Positions 43,026 to 51,934 of a DNA stretch of 64,000 nt are shown in pieces. The stretch spans positions 1-64,000 of the forward strand of contig JAZRAC010000064.1 of the NCBI GenBank assembly GCA_045634365.1, written 5' to 3'. The notes under the pieces are model-generated. The model was not told the origin of the DNA. It saw nothing but the letters and a program-made list of their open reading frames with translations, and searched no databases. Source of the stretch: HGM04593 sp045634365 (GTDB lineage Bacteria > Bacteroidota > Bacteroidia > Bacteroidales > Bacteroidaceae). Every line of letters starts with the position of its first letter. The stretch's first letter is position 1. Both the position numbers and the translations under genes were made by a program.

Positions 43026-44056
43026 CCAATATTCTTCCTATACCCCAACCATTTTTTTACAATCCTGTTCATCGGCTTTTCGTAATATTGATACGAAAGG
43101 TAGCTTATTGCGAGTGTCGCAACAAGTGCAAGGCCGGCTCCTGTCCACGCGTTAATGTGTGGCAGATGTACACCTATTGCATTTACAATGAACAGGTGTA
43201 TAAGGTAGACACTGAAACTTATTTCGCCGCCAAGTATAAATACCCTGTTGGAAAGAAATTCTGACAACAGCCCTTTCTGTAATGCAAAAATTAGAATGAT
43301 AGCCACTATGGGTAGCCAGTAATAAAATGAATAGCGATAAATTTTTGGTATCTCCTCGGCATAAATATAGAAGAGCGCAAAAAGGAGAATCGAGCAAATT
43401 TCAATGGCTGTTGCAGTTAATCGGCCTATGTGCATTTCCTTAACCCTATTGTATGTTTCAAGTGTGGCAATACCTATCAGAAAGTCGGGGTAGCGGGTTA
43501 TTGGGTTCACGTACCACACTCCTTTCTTATATGCTTCGGGAGTAATCTGTTCTCCAATTATTATTATTGCAAGGAATAGGAGGATTATGGCAACGAACCT
43601 TTTTTGCTCTCTTATAAATGGCAGTATAAATGGGAATGTTATATAGAATAGTTGTTCGCAGCAGAGGCTCCAAGCAGGAGCGTTGAGGGCGAAAAAAAAG
43701 TCGGAGCGAGGAATGTATGCGTTGGTGAGTGTTGCCGACATTGTCAGTTGTATCCACGATAGTAGCTTTGTGGCGGCAAACCCCGACAGGGCTACCGCGG
43801 CAATGAGTGTGAGCAGATGCAGGGGGTATATGCGTGCGATACGTGCAATATAGTAGTTGCGCCTTTCGTACGAGTTTCTCACGCGGTTGTTGTAGTTGTG
43901 CGCGATGATAAAGCCGCTTAATATAAAAAAGAAACTTACCCCCACGTATCCTTCAATGAATAGGTGTCCCGAAAAGCTGTCGCTTATTATAACAAGGTGT
44001 GAGGTAAAGACTAATAAGGCAAAGAAGAGCCTTAGCGATGTGAGGGTATTTATCAT
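43022..44056 (-). CDS. acyltransferase family 3 membrane protein
   Basis: It starts T-S-L-R-L-F-F-A-L-L-V-F-T-S-H, with the family R and H in the first helix, then G-V-S-F-F-F-I-L-S-G-F-I-I-A-H-N-Y. Around ten membrane segments fill 344 residues. It probably moves acyl groups onto envelope sugars. It lies outside the main polysaccharide locus, 9 bases downstream of folB, which looks like chance operon membership. It is convergent with rnc. Confidence 0.9.
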   Translation of the reverse strand: MINTLTSLRLFFALLVFTSHLVIISDSFSGHLFIEGYVGVSFFFILSGFIIAHNYNNRVRNSYERRNYYIARIARIYPLHLLTLIAAVALSGFAATKLLSWIQLTMSATLTNAYIPRSDFFFALNAPAWSLCCEQLFYITFPFILPFIREQKRFVAIILLFLAIIIIGEQITPEAYKKGVWYVNPITRYPDFLIGIATLETYNRVKEMHIGRLTATAIEICSILLFALFYIYAEEIPKIYRYSFYYWLPIVAIILIFALQKGLLSEFLSNRVFILGGEISFSVYLIHLFIVNAIGVHLPHINAWTGAGLALVATLAISYLSYQYYEKPMNRIVKKWLGYRKNIG

Positions 44057-44065
44057 ATAATTCTT

Positions 44066-44434
44066 TTATCGTGTGGCTTTCAGCGTTACACAGGCGTTCA
44101 GCCTGTCGCCTCCCATCGGAGGAGTATCTTTGCATATTGTAATTTCGGCCGCTTCAATGGTGGCAAATTGCTCGAATAGTCTTTCCAATATTCGTTTGCC
44201 CACATTTTCGAGCAGGTTCGACGGAGCACACATTTCATTTTTTATCCTCTCGTATACATCGGCGTAACTTATGGTATTTTCTATATTGTCGCTGTGTATA
44301 CATTCGTGATTGCCTATCGTGAGCGTGCAGTCTATCGTGAACCAGGCACCCACCCTTCTCTCCTGTGGCATTACTCCGTGATGCGCATACAGATGTATGC
44401 CTCGCAATTCTATGTTATATTCCGAAATTTTCAT
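44066..44434 (-). CDS. folB: dihydroneopterin aldolase
   Basis: The 122-residue tunnel-fold protein begins Y-N-I-E-L-R-G-I-H-L-Y-A-H-H-G-V-M-P-Q-E-R-R-V-G, with the conserved G-x-x-x-x-x-H-H-G and E-R. Later segments are T-I-S-Y-A-D-V-Y-E-R-I and L-L-E-N-V-G-K-R-I with the second catalytic region, and I-C-K-D-T-P-P-M-G, where the usual K-P...P is recognisable. It makes 6-hydroxymethyl-dihydropterin for folate. It stands between nrdJ and an acyltransferase on the same strand. Confidence 0.94.
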   Translation of the reverse strand: MKISEYNIELRGIHLYAHHGVMPQERRVGAWFTIDCTLTIGNHECIHSDNIENTISYADVYERIKNEMCAPSNLLENVGKRILERLFEQFATIEAAEITICKDTPPMGGDRLNACVTLKATR

Positions 44435-44450
44435 TATCAGCTTCTTTAAG

Positions 44451-44486
44451 CGTGCAGCCTGCCTGTTTATTCAGGCAGGCTGCACG
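44451..44486. terminator. perfect 15-bp hairpin between nrdJ and folB
   Basis: CGTGCAGCCTGCCTG and its exact reverse complement surround a 6-base loop. No T run follows on the minus strand, so a simple intrinsic terminator is not certain. It could instead be a processing or attenuation site. Confidence 0.6.
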
Positions 44487-44517
44487 GGAATCTATATAGT
44501 GTGTATAATAAAGTTTC

Positions 44518-47046
44518 TTATCCGCACTTCGAGTAACCACAGGTGGGGCAGTGTAGGCAACCCTCCTCAAAAATCAACTGATTCTTGCAGTTAGGGCACT
44601 TCTCGGCCGATGCGGCACCGTCGGCAATATAGCGTTTCAATGCTCTCTCAACGCCGTTCTTCCAAGTGTTGATATTGTCGGAACCAAGTTGCAGTGAGGA
44701 GATTAGCTTTATCACTTGCTCGATGGGCATCTTGTAGCGCAATACTCCCGAGATTAGCTTGGCGTAGTTCCAGAATTCGGGGTTGAAGCGTTCCGAGAGT
44801 CCCTCGATGGTGGTCTTGTAGCCAATCTTATTCTCGAACTGAAAGTCGTAACGCTTGCTGCCATCCTCGTTTATGTGCTTGATGATAATGCCGTGTGTCA
44901 CGTTCTTTGGCAAGGGAATGCCATCCTCGTCGTCCTGCTGTCCGGTGAAAATCTCGTAGGGCTCGCCATTGAGCAGGCCGATGAATGCCACCCACTTCTC
45001 TTTGTTATTCTGGAAGCGTACAACGTCGGCTTCAAGAATTGTGGGGCGCACTTCGGTAATTGTGGGCTTCATCTCCTCGCTTTTCTGCTCCTTCTTGCTG
45101 TCGGTTGCAATTAGTACTCCGGCGCGTGAGCCGTCACGGTACACGGTGCAGCCCTTGCAACCGCATTTCCAAGCGGTGATGTACAGTTCGTTGACAAGTT
45201 TTTCGTCTACATTGTTGGGAAGGTTGATGGTTACGCTTATCGAGTGGTCCACCCACTTTTGTATGCGGCCCTGCATCTCCACTTTGGCAATCCAATCAAT
45301 GTCGTTAGATGTAGCCTTTGCGTATGGCGAGCGTGCCACAATATTGTCTATCTCCACTTGTGAGTAGCGTTTGGTGGTGTCTATGCCACTCTTTTTCATC
45401 CACTCAACGAATTTGTGGTGATATACTATGTACTCTTCGAATGTGTCGCCATTCTCGTCGGTGAAGTCTACGTGTACTTCGGGGTCGTTGGGGTTTACTT
45501 TGCGACGGCGTTTGTACACTGGCATAAATACCGGCTCTATGCCCGATGTTGTCTGTGTCATTATGCTCACTGTGCCTGTGGGGGCGATGGTGAGGCAGGC
45601 AATATTGCGACGACCATACTTTTTCATATCCTCGTAGAGCTGTGGGTCGGCCTCGCGCAGACGGTTGATGAAGGGGTTGTTTGCCTCGCGTTTGTAGTCG
45701 AACACCTCAAATGCGCCACGCTCCTTTGCCATATTAACCGATGAGCTATATGCGGCAAGGGCGATGAGCTTGTGAACCTCCACCGAGAAGTCAATTGCTT
45801 CGGGGCTGCCGTAGCGCAATCCCATTGCTGCAAGCATATCTCCCTCGGCGGTGATGCCTACGCCTGTGCGGCGGCCCATACTACTCTTGCGGTAGATCTT
45901 CTCCCACAATTTTCTCTCGGCAGCTTTAACCTCTTCAATTTCCGGGTCGCTCTCTATTTTTGCTTGGATGGCCTCAATCTTTTCAAGTTCAAGGTCTATA
46001 ATGTCGTCCATCATACGTATGGCCTTCTTTGTGTGCTCGCGCAGAAGGTCAAAATCGAAGCGTGCTTCGGGTGTGAAGGGGTTTACTACGTATGAGTAGA
46101 GGTTGATGGCGATAAGGCGGCAAGAGTCGTAGGGGCAGAGTGGAATCTCGCCACAGGGGTTGGTCGATACGGTCTTGAATCCAAGGTCGGCGTAGCAGTC
46201 GGGGATGGATTCGCGCTCTATTGTATCCCAGAAGAGAACTCCGGGCTCGGCAGATTTCCAAGCGTTGTGAATGATTTTCTTCCATATTTCGCCGGCGTTT
46301 ACCTCTTTCTGGTAGATGGGCGCGTCGGAGTCGATGGGGTATTTTTGTAAGTAGGGCTTGCTGTCGACAACTGCATTCATAAACTCGTCGTCAATCTTCA
46401 CCGATACGTTGGCTCCGGTAACCTTGCCCTCGGTCATTTTTGCATCGATGAATGCCTCTGCATCGGGGTGCTTGATTGATACGCTCAACATAAGCGCGCC
46501 GCGACGGCCATCCTGTGCAACCTCGCGTGTGGAGTTTGAATAGCGCTCCATAAATGGTACCAAGCCTGTGGAGGTTAACGCCGAATTTTTTACGGGAGAG
46601 CCTTTGGGGCGTATGTGTGAGAGGTCGTGTCCTACACCGCCACGACGCTTCATCAATTGTACCTGTTCTTCGTCAATGCGTATGATACCGCCATAGGAGT
46701 CGGCTTTTCCGTCGATGCCTATTACAAAGCAGTTCGACAATGAGGCAATCTGAAAGTCGTTGCCGATTCCTGTCATAGGGCTGCCCGATGGTACAATGTA
46801 CTTAAAATGGTCGAGAAGCTCAAAAATTTCCTGTGCCTGCATAGGGTTGTTGTACTTTGCCTCTATGCGGGCAACCTCATTTGCAATGCGCCAATGCATA
46901 TCTTCGGGCGATTTTTCGTAGATTGCTCCGAAAGAGTCTTTCACGGCATATTTGTTTACCCAAACTCTTGCTGCGAGTTCGTCGCCGTTGAAATAGTCGA
47001 GTGAAGCCTTGAATGCTTCTTCGTAGGTGTAGGTTTGCTTTTTCAC
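44518..47046 (-). CDS. nrdJ: adenosylcobalamin-dependent (class II) ribonucleotide reductase
   Basis: It reduces ribonucleotides to deoxyribonucleotides using a B12-derived thiyl radical. The catalytic core has V-S-T-N-P-C-G-E-I-P-L (the N-x-C-x-E motif), C-L-T-I-A-P-T-G-T-V-S-I and N-L-P-N-N-V-D. A-W-K-C-G-C-K-G-C-T-V-Y-R-D-G-S-R follows, and the C-terminus is a C-P-N-C...C-P-T-C-G zinc-ribbon-like segment typical of the larger NrdJ. It is 842 residues. The start codon is GTG; no better ATG is in range. No cobalamin riboswitch is seen. Confidence 0.96.
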   Translation of the reverse strand: MKKQTYTYEEAFKASLDYFNGDELAARVWVNKYAVKDSFGAIYEKSPEDMHWRIANEVARIEAKYNNPMQAQEIFELLDHFKYIVPSGSPMTGIGNDFQIASLSNCFVIGIDGKADSYGGIIRIDEEQVQLMKRRGGVGHDLSHIRPKGSPVKNSALTSTGLVPFMERYSNSTREVAQDGRRGALMLSVSIKHPDAEAFIDAKMTEGKVTGANVSVKIDDEFMNAVVDSKPYLQKYPIDSDAPIYQKEVNAGEIWKKIIHNAWKSAEPGVLFWDTIERESIPDCYADLGFKTVSTNPCGEIPLCPYDSCRLIAINLYSYVVNPFTPEARFDFDLLREHTKKAIRMMDDIIDLELEKIEAIQAKIESDPEIEEVKAAERKLWEKIYRKSSMGRRTGVGITAEGDMLAAMGLRYGSPEAIDFSVEVHKLIALAAYSSSVNMAKERGAFEVFDYKREANNPFINRLREADPQLYEDMKKYGRRNIACLTIAPTGTVSIMTQTTSGIEPVFMPVYKRRRKVNPNDPEVHVDFTDENGDTFEEYIVYHHKFVEWMKKSGIDTTKRYSQVEIDNIVARSPYAKATSNDIDWIAKVEMQGRIQKWVDHSISVTINLPNNVDEKLVNELYITAWKCGCKGCTVYRDGSRAGVLIATDSKKEQKSEEMKPTITEVRPTILEADVVRFQNNKEKWVAFIGLLNGEPYEIFTGQQDDEDGIPLPKNVTHGIIIKHINEDGSKRYDFQFENKIGYKTTIEGLSERFNPEFWNYAKLISGVLRYKMPIEQVIKLISSLQLGSDNINTWKNGVERALKRYIADGAASAEKCPNCKNQLIFEEGCLHCPTCGYSKCG

Positions 47047-47104
47047 TTTGGTTGGTTATGTTTTAATTATTAGAAATTTTCGAGCTGTTTCTTTTGCGCG
47101 ATTA

Positions 47105-47136
47105 CAAAAATATATTGCATTTATTTAATAACCAAA
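47105..47136 (-). promoter_or_regulatory. nrdJ promoter
   Basis: Minus strand TTTG, 20 bases, TATTTTTG: consensus Bacteroidetes promoter. The predicted transcript start leaves a leader of about 50 bases. Confidence 0.8.
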
Positions 47137-47766
47137 TTTTTTCATTTTTAGTTTTCAACATATTTGTAAGTTTTCCAAAATATTTTTTATTTTGTTGATA
47201 AACAGTATTTTAATTTTTGATGTCGCGTGAAAAGTTTTCCAAAAGAGAAATCGTTTATATTTTCTGATTTATTTTCTTTGCTGTTTGTTGTTGTGTGGTT
47301 TATTGCTGTCGGTGCGCTATTTTGGCAATTGAGTGCCGCTTGTGGTTTTTGTAAAAGTTTCCTTGTAGCCGTATTTTACGAATCAAAAAAGGGTTCATTA
47401 TAAATTTACAGTGGATACTACTATTTGTTTGTCAAACATTCTTGCTTTTAACTTCTCGGTGTCCCGCGAGTAGTTCTTGCTTTAAAAAGTTTACTTTTTT
47501 ACGTTCTTTTGTACCCAAAAGAACCAAAAGGTCCGGCACACGAGTACGTTCAAGTCGCTCACGCCTCGGCTCGCGAATTGCTACGCAATATCCCTCGTTC
47601 CTCGCTTGTCATTAAAGGCTGTTCGCTTGTTTACTTAACTTCGACGGCCTTTAATTCTTTCTCTTACGGTGTCGGTTATTTTTTTTAAATTACCACTGCT
47701 GATATACTACACAATAATTAAAGATTTATTTACCCACACCTTTTTGCTACTGAGCCCCAAAAAGGG
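47137..47766. other. intergenic region between nrdJ and dnaA
   Basis: About 600 bases without a coding frame I can defend. The first half is AT-rich. Between about 47503 and 47655 it is GC-richer and holds two inverted repeats: GTTCTTTTG/CAAAAGAAC (47503-47524) and ATTAAAGGC/GCCTTTAAT (47611-47655). It could include the replication origin, since dnaA is next, but I do not see a cluster of consensus DnaA boxes. Confidence 0.5.
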
Positions 47767-47862
47767 GCTGACCCAAAAGTAATATATACAAAGTAAACAC
47801 CCTCGCCAGAGTATATTCTAGCGAGGGTGTAATGTCTTAAAAAGGGACTTTTGAGTTATCCT
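47767..47862 (-). mobile_element. 96-bp MITE-like inverted-repeat element, copy 1
   Basis: Fifteen-base imperfect terminal inverted repeats (left GGCTGACCCAAAAGT, right ACTTTTGAGTTATCC) enclose a 10-bp perfect stem ACACCCTCGC/GCGAGGGTGT with a 14-base loop. It is almost identical to the copy beside dnaX, in the same orientation and of the same length. It lies 27 bases past the dnaA stop codon and may act as its terminator. Confidence 0.75.
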
Positions 47863-47889
47863 CTTTTTTGATTTTTTTTGAAAATATTT

Positions 47890-49284
47890 TTATGCACTTT
47901 GCAACGAAAGGTCTATTTCGTTTAGTTCGTTGCGGAATTGCTTGTCGGTCTCGGCAAGATTGGTGATTGTCTTGCAAGCGTGTAGCACTGTTGCGTGGTC
48001 GCGTTTGCCAATGTGTTGTCCAATCTTTGATGTCGATAGGTCGAGGTATTTTTTTGAGAAGTACATTGCCACTTGGCGTACAAGCACAACCTCTCTCTTG
48101 CGTGAGCGTGTGTTTACGCTCTCGGGCTCAACACCATAGTAGTCGGCTACCTTTTTCAATATTTCGTCTATCGTGATAGTGTGCTTTTCGTAAGACGATA
48201 CATTGTCCAAGATTTTGCGGGCAAGATTCAGGTCAATGTCGGCATTGTTTATAGTGGAGTGGGCCATAATAGAGACTATTGTGCCTTCGAGGTCTCTTAT
48301 GCTGGCGTTTGTTCGTTCCGCGATGTATGAAATAACCTCCTCGGGGAATCTCAATCCGTCTTTGCGGATAATGCTTTTTAGTATGTTCTTGCGTAGTTCA
48401 AGGTCGGGCTTTTCAATTTCTGCGGTCATTCCCCATTTGAAACGGGTGATAAGTCTCTCTTCCATTCCCTGCAACTGCGCCGGTGTGCGGTCGGAGGTCA
48501 TTATTAGTTGCTTGCCATTAAGGTGCAAGTGATTGAATATGTGGAAGAAGGCTGTTTGTGTCTTTTGAAGGCCGGCAAATTCCTGAATATCATCGATTAT
48601 AAGAACATCTATGCTTTGATAGAATTTCATAAAATCGTTGAACTTCTTTTGCAGGATTGAGTCGGTGTATTGAACTTGGAACAGGTGAGCCGATACGTAA
48701 AGTACACGTAGTTCGGGGTGTAACTCCTTTATTTTTGCACCAATGGCGTTGATGAGGTGTGTTTTTCCCACGCCCGACGAACCATAGATGAACAAGGGGT
48801 TGAACACTCGTCCCGGGGAGTTGGCAACGCTCATTCCCACTGCTCGTGACAAACGATTGCTGATACCTTCTACAAAGTTGTCGAAGGTGTAGCGGTTTAT
48901 GAGCATAGAGTCGAGCTCTTGAATTGTTGCTTGCGCTGCCGCGGGTGCGCTGTTGCCGGAGTTTCCGCTATGTGCAGTGTGGCTCGATGAGTAGTTGTCT
49001 GTGCTTACCTCAACGCTTAGATTGTTGTCTTTGTCGGTGAGTATGCTGTACATCAGTTTTGTGCCATTGCCCATCACCTTGTACAGGGTTGAACGCAGCA
49101 GGCTCACGTAATTTTCGTCGAGGTGTTCGCACACATAGCTGCTCTTCACTTGAATTGTGAGAATGGAGTTTTCGTACTTGATTGGCTTTATGTCGGCGAA
49201 CCAAGTATTATAAGTTGCTTCCGAAACATTGTCGCGAATGATTCCGAGGCACTTATTCCATTTTTCTATCAAGTGTGAGTCCAT
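47890..49284 (-). CDS. dnaA: chromosomal replication initiator DnaA
   Basis: Domain I (about 1-85) starts L-I-E-K-W-N-K-C-L-G-I-I; domain II is a short Ser/Asn/Ala-rich linker. The AAA+ domain has Walker A G-S-S-G-V-G-K-T-H-L (near 167), Walker B V-L-I-I-D-D-I-Q-E and sensor T-S-D-R. Domain IV ends with the DNA-binding signature R-D-H-A-T-V-L-H-A. At 464 residues it is full length. The long non-coding stretches on both sides suggest the origin of replication is near. Confidence 0.97.
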   Translation of the reverse strand: MDSHLIEKWNKCLGIIRDNVSEATYNTWFADIKPIKYENSILTIQVKSSYVCEHLDENYVSLLRSTLYKVMGNGTKLMYSILTDKDNNLSVEVSTDNYSSSHTAHSGNSGNSAPAAAQATIQELDSMLINRYTFDNFVEGISNRLSRAVGMSVANSPGRVFNPLFIYGSSGVGKTHLINAIGAKIKELHPELRVLYVSAHLFQVQYTDSILQKKFNDFMKFYQSIDVLIIDDIQEFAGLQKTQTAFFHIFNHLHLNGKQLIMTSDRTPAQLQGMEERLITRFKWGMTAEIEKPDLELRKNILKSIIRKDGLRFPEEVISYIAERTNASIRDLEGTIVSIMAHSTINNADIDLNLARKILDNVSSYEKHTITIDEILKKVADYYGVEPESVNTRSRKREVVLVRQVAMYFSKKYLDLSTSKIGQHIGKRDHATVLHACKTITNLAETDKQFRNELNEIDLSLQSA

Positions 49285-49323
49285 TAACTTTTATTCTTGC
49301 TGTGTAACTTTTTTAGATGCGAA

Positions 49324-49358
49324 CAACCACCATTTGTGTGTTCAAATTTTGGTGGTTG
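49324..49358 (-). promoter_or_regulatory. hairpin in the dnaA leader
   Basis: CAACCACCATTTG (49324-49336) pairs with CAAATTTTGGTGGTTG (49343-49358) apart from a small T bulge. It begins 40 bases upstream of the dnaA start codon, inside the predicted transcript. It could regulate translation or stability of dnaA mRNA. Confidence 0.5.
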
Positions 49359-49417
49359 CGTAAGAAATTAACCAAGGTTTTTGCCGTGATTAATATTATT
49401 CTCATCTCTTTCCAATG

Positions 49418-49449
49418 CAAATATCATAAAAGAAAAATTAAAATACAAA
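49418..49449 (-). promoter_or_regulatory. dnaA promoter
   Basis: Minus strand TTTG, 20 bases, GATATTTG: one mismatch from the Bacteroidetes -7 consensus, perfect -33 and spacing. The predicted leader is about 125 bases. Confidence 0.65.
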
Positions 49450-49833
49450 CGGGAAAAATATGTGAGGAAAAACGGCTATTGTAATAGTTTGTTTATCAGG
49501 TGGTTATAAAAGGCTTGTTTTAAAGAGTGGAGAAAATAATATTTTTTTTAATTGTTTGATTTTTAATCGTTTATATGTGCTGTGCATAGTGATTGTCTAT
49601 ATGCAACGGCTGGCTTTTTCCTCTTTTAAACGTGTTTATGGAAAATATTTAGCAACTCTGTGGTTTTGTGTCGTTGCTTGCGTCTTAATTGGAATGAGTC
49701 TATATAAGCCGAAAAATTTTTTTATTAAATAAATAGTTCAAGGGACATAAATGGCTAAAAAAAAGAGCTGTTTTTATTTGCTTTTTATATTTATAATGTA
49801 TTGGGGGTTTTATTCATCTCCTACACAAAAGGA

Positions 49834-49929
49834 GGGTGCCCCAAAAGTAATATATACAAAGTAAACACCCTCGCCAGAGTATATTCTAGCGAGGGTGTAA
49901 TGTCTTAAAAAGGGACTTTTGAGTCATCC
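49834..49929 (-). mobile_element. 96-bp MITE-like inverted-repeat element, copy 2
   Basis: The inner 70-plus bases match copy 1 (47767-47862), including the 10-bp stem. Terminal repeats are GGGTGCCCCAAAAGT and ACTTTTGAGTCATCC. It begins 4 bases after the dnaX stop codon in the same orientation relative to its gene as copy 1 has to dnaA. Confidence 0.75.
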
Positions 49930-49933
49930 TTCT

Positions 49934-51754
49934 TTATGATAGTTCTAAATTGAGCACTTTTCGTAGCTTCTCTATTGTGGGATTCTTTTTAACAAGTATT
50001 TCGTACTGCTTGGTTCTGTCGTAAACGTGCTTTTCCACGGTTGCCTTGTTTACGTTGATTTTCATTGTCGGCCTTGCAATCGTCAGGATTTTCTCAATCC
50101 CTGTCGTAATGCGCTCGGCCTGTTGATTGAATAGCTCGGCTACCAATTGGTTGTCGACAGATATGCTGAAAATTCCTTCGCCTTCGAGCGTGGGGGTGAT
50201 GATTTTCATTCTGTCGGCAAGCGCTCTCTCTTTCTCGGGCAGTTGCAGGGCTATTGTGGTCCACGCTTGCACGAGAGTCTCCGGTGTGAGTCTGTTGCTC
50301 TGCTGTGTGGCCTCGACGGGGGTGGCAGGGGTGCTTGGTGCAGCCGGTGCCGGTTGTTGTGCCGTGGTACTTTCCTGTGTGAGCGAGGTTCTTGCGCGTT
50401 GAAACATTCCTCCCAAGCTTCTTGTGGCGGTTGCTTGCTGACGCAAGGAGTCGGGGCGGCCGTTTAAAATCTGTCGTTTTTGGGGCTGCGGTGCCGGAGC
50501 CTCTTCCTGCTTGGGGCTTTCCTCTTTTATAATGGGCGCAGCAGGCTGTGGGGTTACGGCACTGCTTGTGCTTTTATCTGCTGTCTGTTGGGGGTGTTGC
50601 AGTTTGTTGAATATGGGTTTAAGCATCTTTGGGCCACGCCCACCATCTTCGCTGTCCTCGCCTGTGGTAAGCTGCGACAGCTGTATGAGGGTGAGTTCCA
50701 CCAGCAGGCGTTTGTTGCGGCTGCTCTTGTAGTTAAGCTCGCAGTTGTTGCATAGCTTTATGGCGCGGAACAGTATCTTGGGCGGTATCTTTGCCGCCTG
50801 CTGAACATATTTTTTGCGTAGGTCGTCGCTCCCCTCGAAAAGCGGTGCTGTTACAGGGTCACCGTTTACGAGAAGGTCGCGGAAATGCGATGCTGTACCC
50901 TCTATGAATATATTGCCCTCGAAGCCCTTGCCAAGCACTTCGTTGAATAGCAGGAGTGCTTGCGATGTGTTGCCGTTTATAATATAATCGGTGAGGCGGA
51001 AATAGTATTCATAATCGAGCACATTAAGGCTCTCTATTACCTTGGTGTATGTGAGGTTGCCCTGTGTGAAGCTTGTCATCTGGTCGAACAGTGAAAGGGC
51101 GTCTCTCATACATCCGTCCGATTTTTGTGCTATTATGCGCAAAGCCTCATACTCGCTGTGTATATTCTCCTTCTCTGCAATATTTTGCAGATGGGCTATA
51201 ATGTCGCTGTTGTCTATGCGGCTAAAATCGTATATCTGGCAACGGGAGAGGATTGTGGGGAGAATTTTATGTTTCTCGGTGGTGGCCAAAATGAATATTG
51301 CGTGTGCGGGTGGCTCTTCGAGAGTTTTAAGGAAGGCGTTGAAGGCTGCCTGCGACAGCATATGAACCTCGTCTATTATATACACTTTGTATCGGCCCAC
51401 CTGCGGCGGAATGCGCACCTGTTCGTTAAGCGAGCGAATATCCTCGACCGAATTGTTGCTGGCTGCATCGAGCTCATAGATAGAGTATGAACGCTGTTCG
51501 TTGAACGATTGGCACGACTCGCACCTGTTGCACGGCTCCCCGTTGGCGGTGGGTGCCATACAGTTTATGGTTTTTGCAAAAATTCGTGCACAAGTGGTCT
51601 TTCCCACTCCTCTGGGGCCGCAGAACAGATAGGCATGGGCCAGCTTGCCACTCTGAATGGCATTTTTAAGTGTTGTTGTCAGCGCCTTCTGTGCAACAAC
51701 ACTTTCAAAAGTGTCGGGGCGGTATTTACGTGCCGATACTATATAATTTCCCAT
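49934..51754 (-). CDS. dnaX: DNA polymerase III subunits gamma and tau
   Basis: The clamp-loader ATPase starts N-Y-I-V-S-A-R-K-Y-R-P-D-T-F and has Walker A C-G-P-R-G-V-G-K-T-T (near 45), the zinc-binding C...C-N-R-C-E-S-C, Walker B I-I-D-E-V-H-M-L-S and sensor T-T-E. The middle (about 380-510) is low-complexity, rich in Pro, Gln and Ala. The C-terminal tau-like domain is about 100 residues. Total 606 residues. I see no A6G-type slippage site that would make a separate gamma. Confidence 0.95.
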   Translation of the reverse strand: MGNYIVSARKYRPDTFESVVAQKALTTTLKNAIQSGKLAHAYLFCGPRGVGKTTCARIFAKTINCMAPTANGEPCNRCESCQSFNEQRSYSIYELDAASNNSVEDIRSLNEQVRIPPQVGRYKVYIIDEVHMLSQAAFNAFLKTLEEPPAHAIFILATTEKHKILPTILSRCQIYDFSRIDNSDIIAHLQNIAEKENIHSEYEALRIIAQKSDGCMRDALSLFDQMTSFTQGNLTYTKVIESLNVLDYEYYFRLTDYIINGNTSQALLLFNEVLGKGFEGNIFIEGTASHFRDLLVNGDPVTAPLFEGSDDLRKKYVQQAAKIPPKILFRAIKLCNNCELNYKSSRNKRLLVELTLIQLSQLTTGEDSEDGGRGPKMLKPIFNKLQHPQQTADKSTSSAVTPQPAAPIIKEESPKQEEAPAPQPQKRQILNGRPDSLRQQATATRSLGGMFQRARTSLTQESTTAQQPAPAAPSTPATPVEATQQSNRLTPETLVQAWTTIALQLPEKERALADRMKIITPTLEGEGIFSISVDNQLVAELFNQQAERITTGIEKILTIARPTMKINVNKATVEKHVYDRTKQYEILVKKNPTIEKLRKVLNLELS

Positions 51755-51774
51755 TGTTTCCTTTTTATATATTG

Positions 51775-51803
51775 CAAAAATAGTGTAAACGAGCGAAACA
51801 CAA
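51775..51803 (-). promoter_or_regulatory. dnaX proximal promoter
   Basis: The -7 element TATTTTTG lies in a 16-base sequence (TTACACTATTTTTGCA) that is repeated exactly at the distal promoter. A TTG at 18 bases is the likely -33. The start codon is about 20 bases away. Confidence 0.55.
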
Positions 51804-51854
51804 GTTTGCTTGTAGGTTTCCAGGCGAGTGCAGCCTATTTTCGCATTGTTACTG

Positions 51855-51885
51855 CAAAAATAGTGTAATCTGCGGGCAATACAAA
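51855..51885 (-). promoter_or_regulatory. dnaX distal promoter
   Basis: Minus strand TTTG, 19 bases, TATTTTTG: perfect consensus. The 16 bases around the -7 box are identical to the proximal promoter 80 bases away. Confidence 0.7.
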
Positions 51886-51934
51886 ATAAGATGCTGTTTA
51901 AATTTCTTGTGAAAATAAAATTTTCTCCATTCGC

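Larger units (their letters stand above)
49285..49833. other. intergenic region upstream of dnaA
   Basis: About 550 AT-rich bases without a credible gene. It holds the dnaA promoter and leader hairpin described separately. No consensus DnaA box cluster is obvious to the eye, so an origin here is only a possibility based on gene context. Confidence 0.5.

Noticed and set aside
47095..47125. NrdR operator upstream of nrdJ
   Set aside because: One AT-rich stretch resembles half of the motif, but the paired, spaced boxes of a real NrdR site are missing.
47137..49833. Origin of replication defined by DnaA boxes
   Set aside because: Only isolated near-matches were found (for example TTATCAACA on the minus strand near 47200); no cluster supports an origin call by eye.
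49934..51754. Programmed frameshift making a short gamma form of DnaX
   Set aside because: No A6G-type slippery site with a following stem was seen near the end of the ATPase domain.
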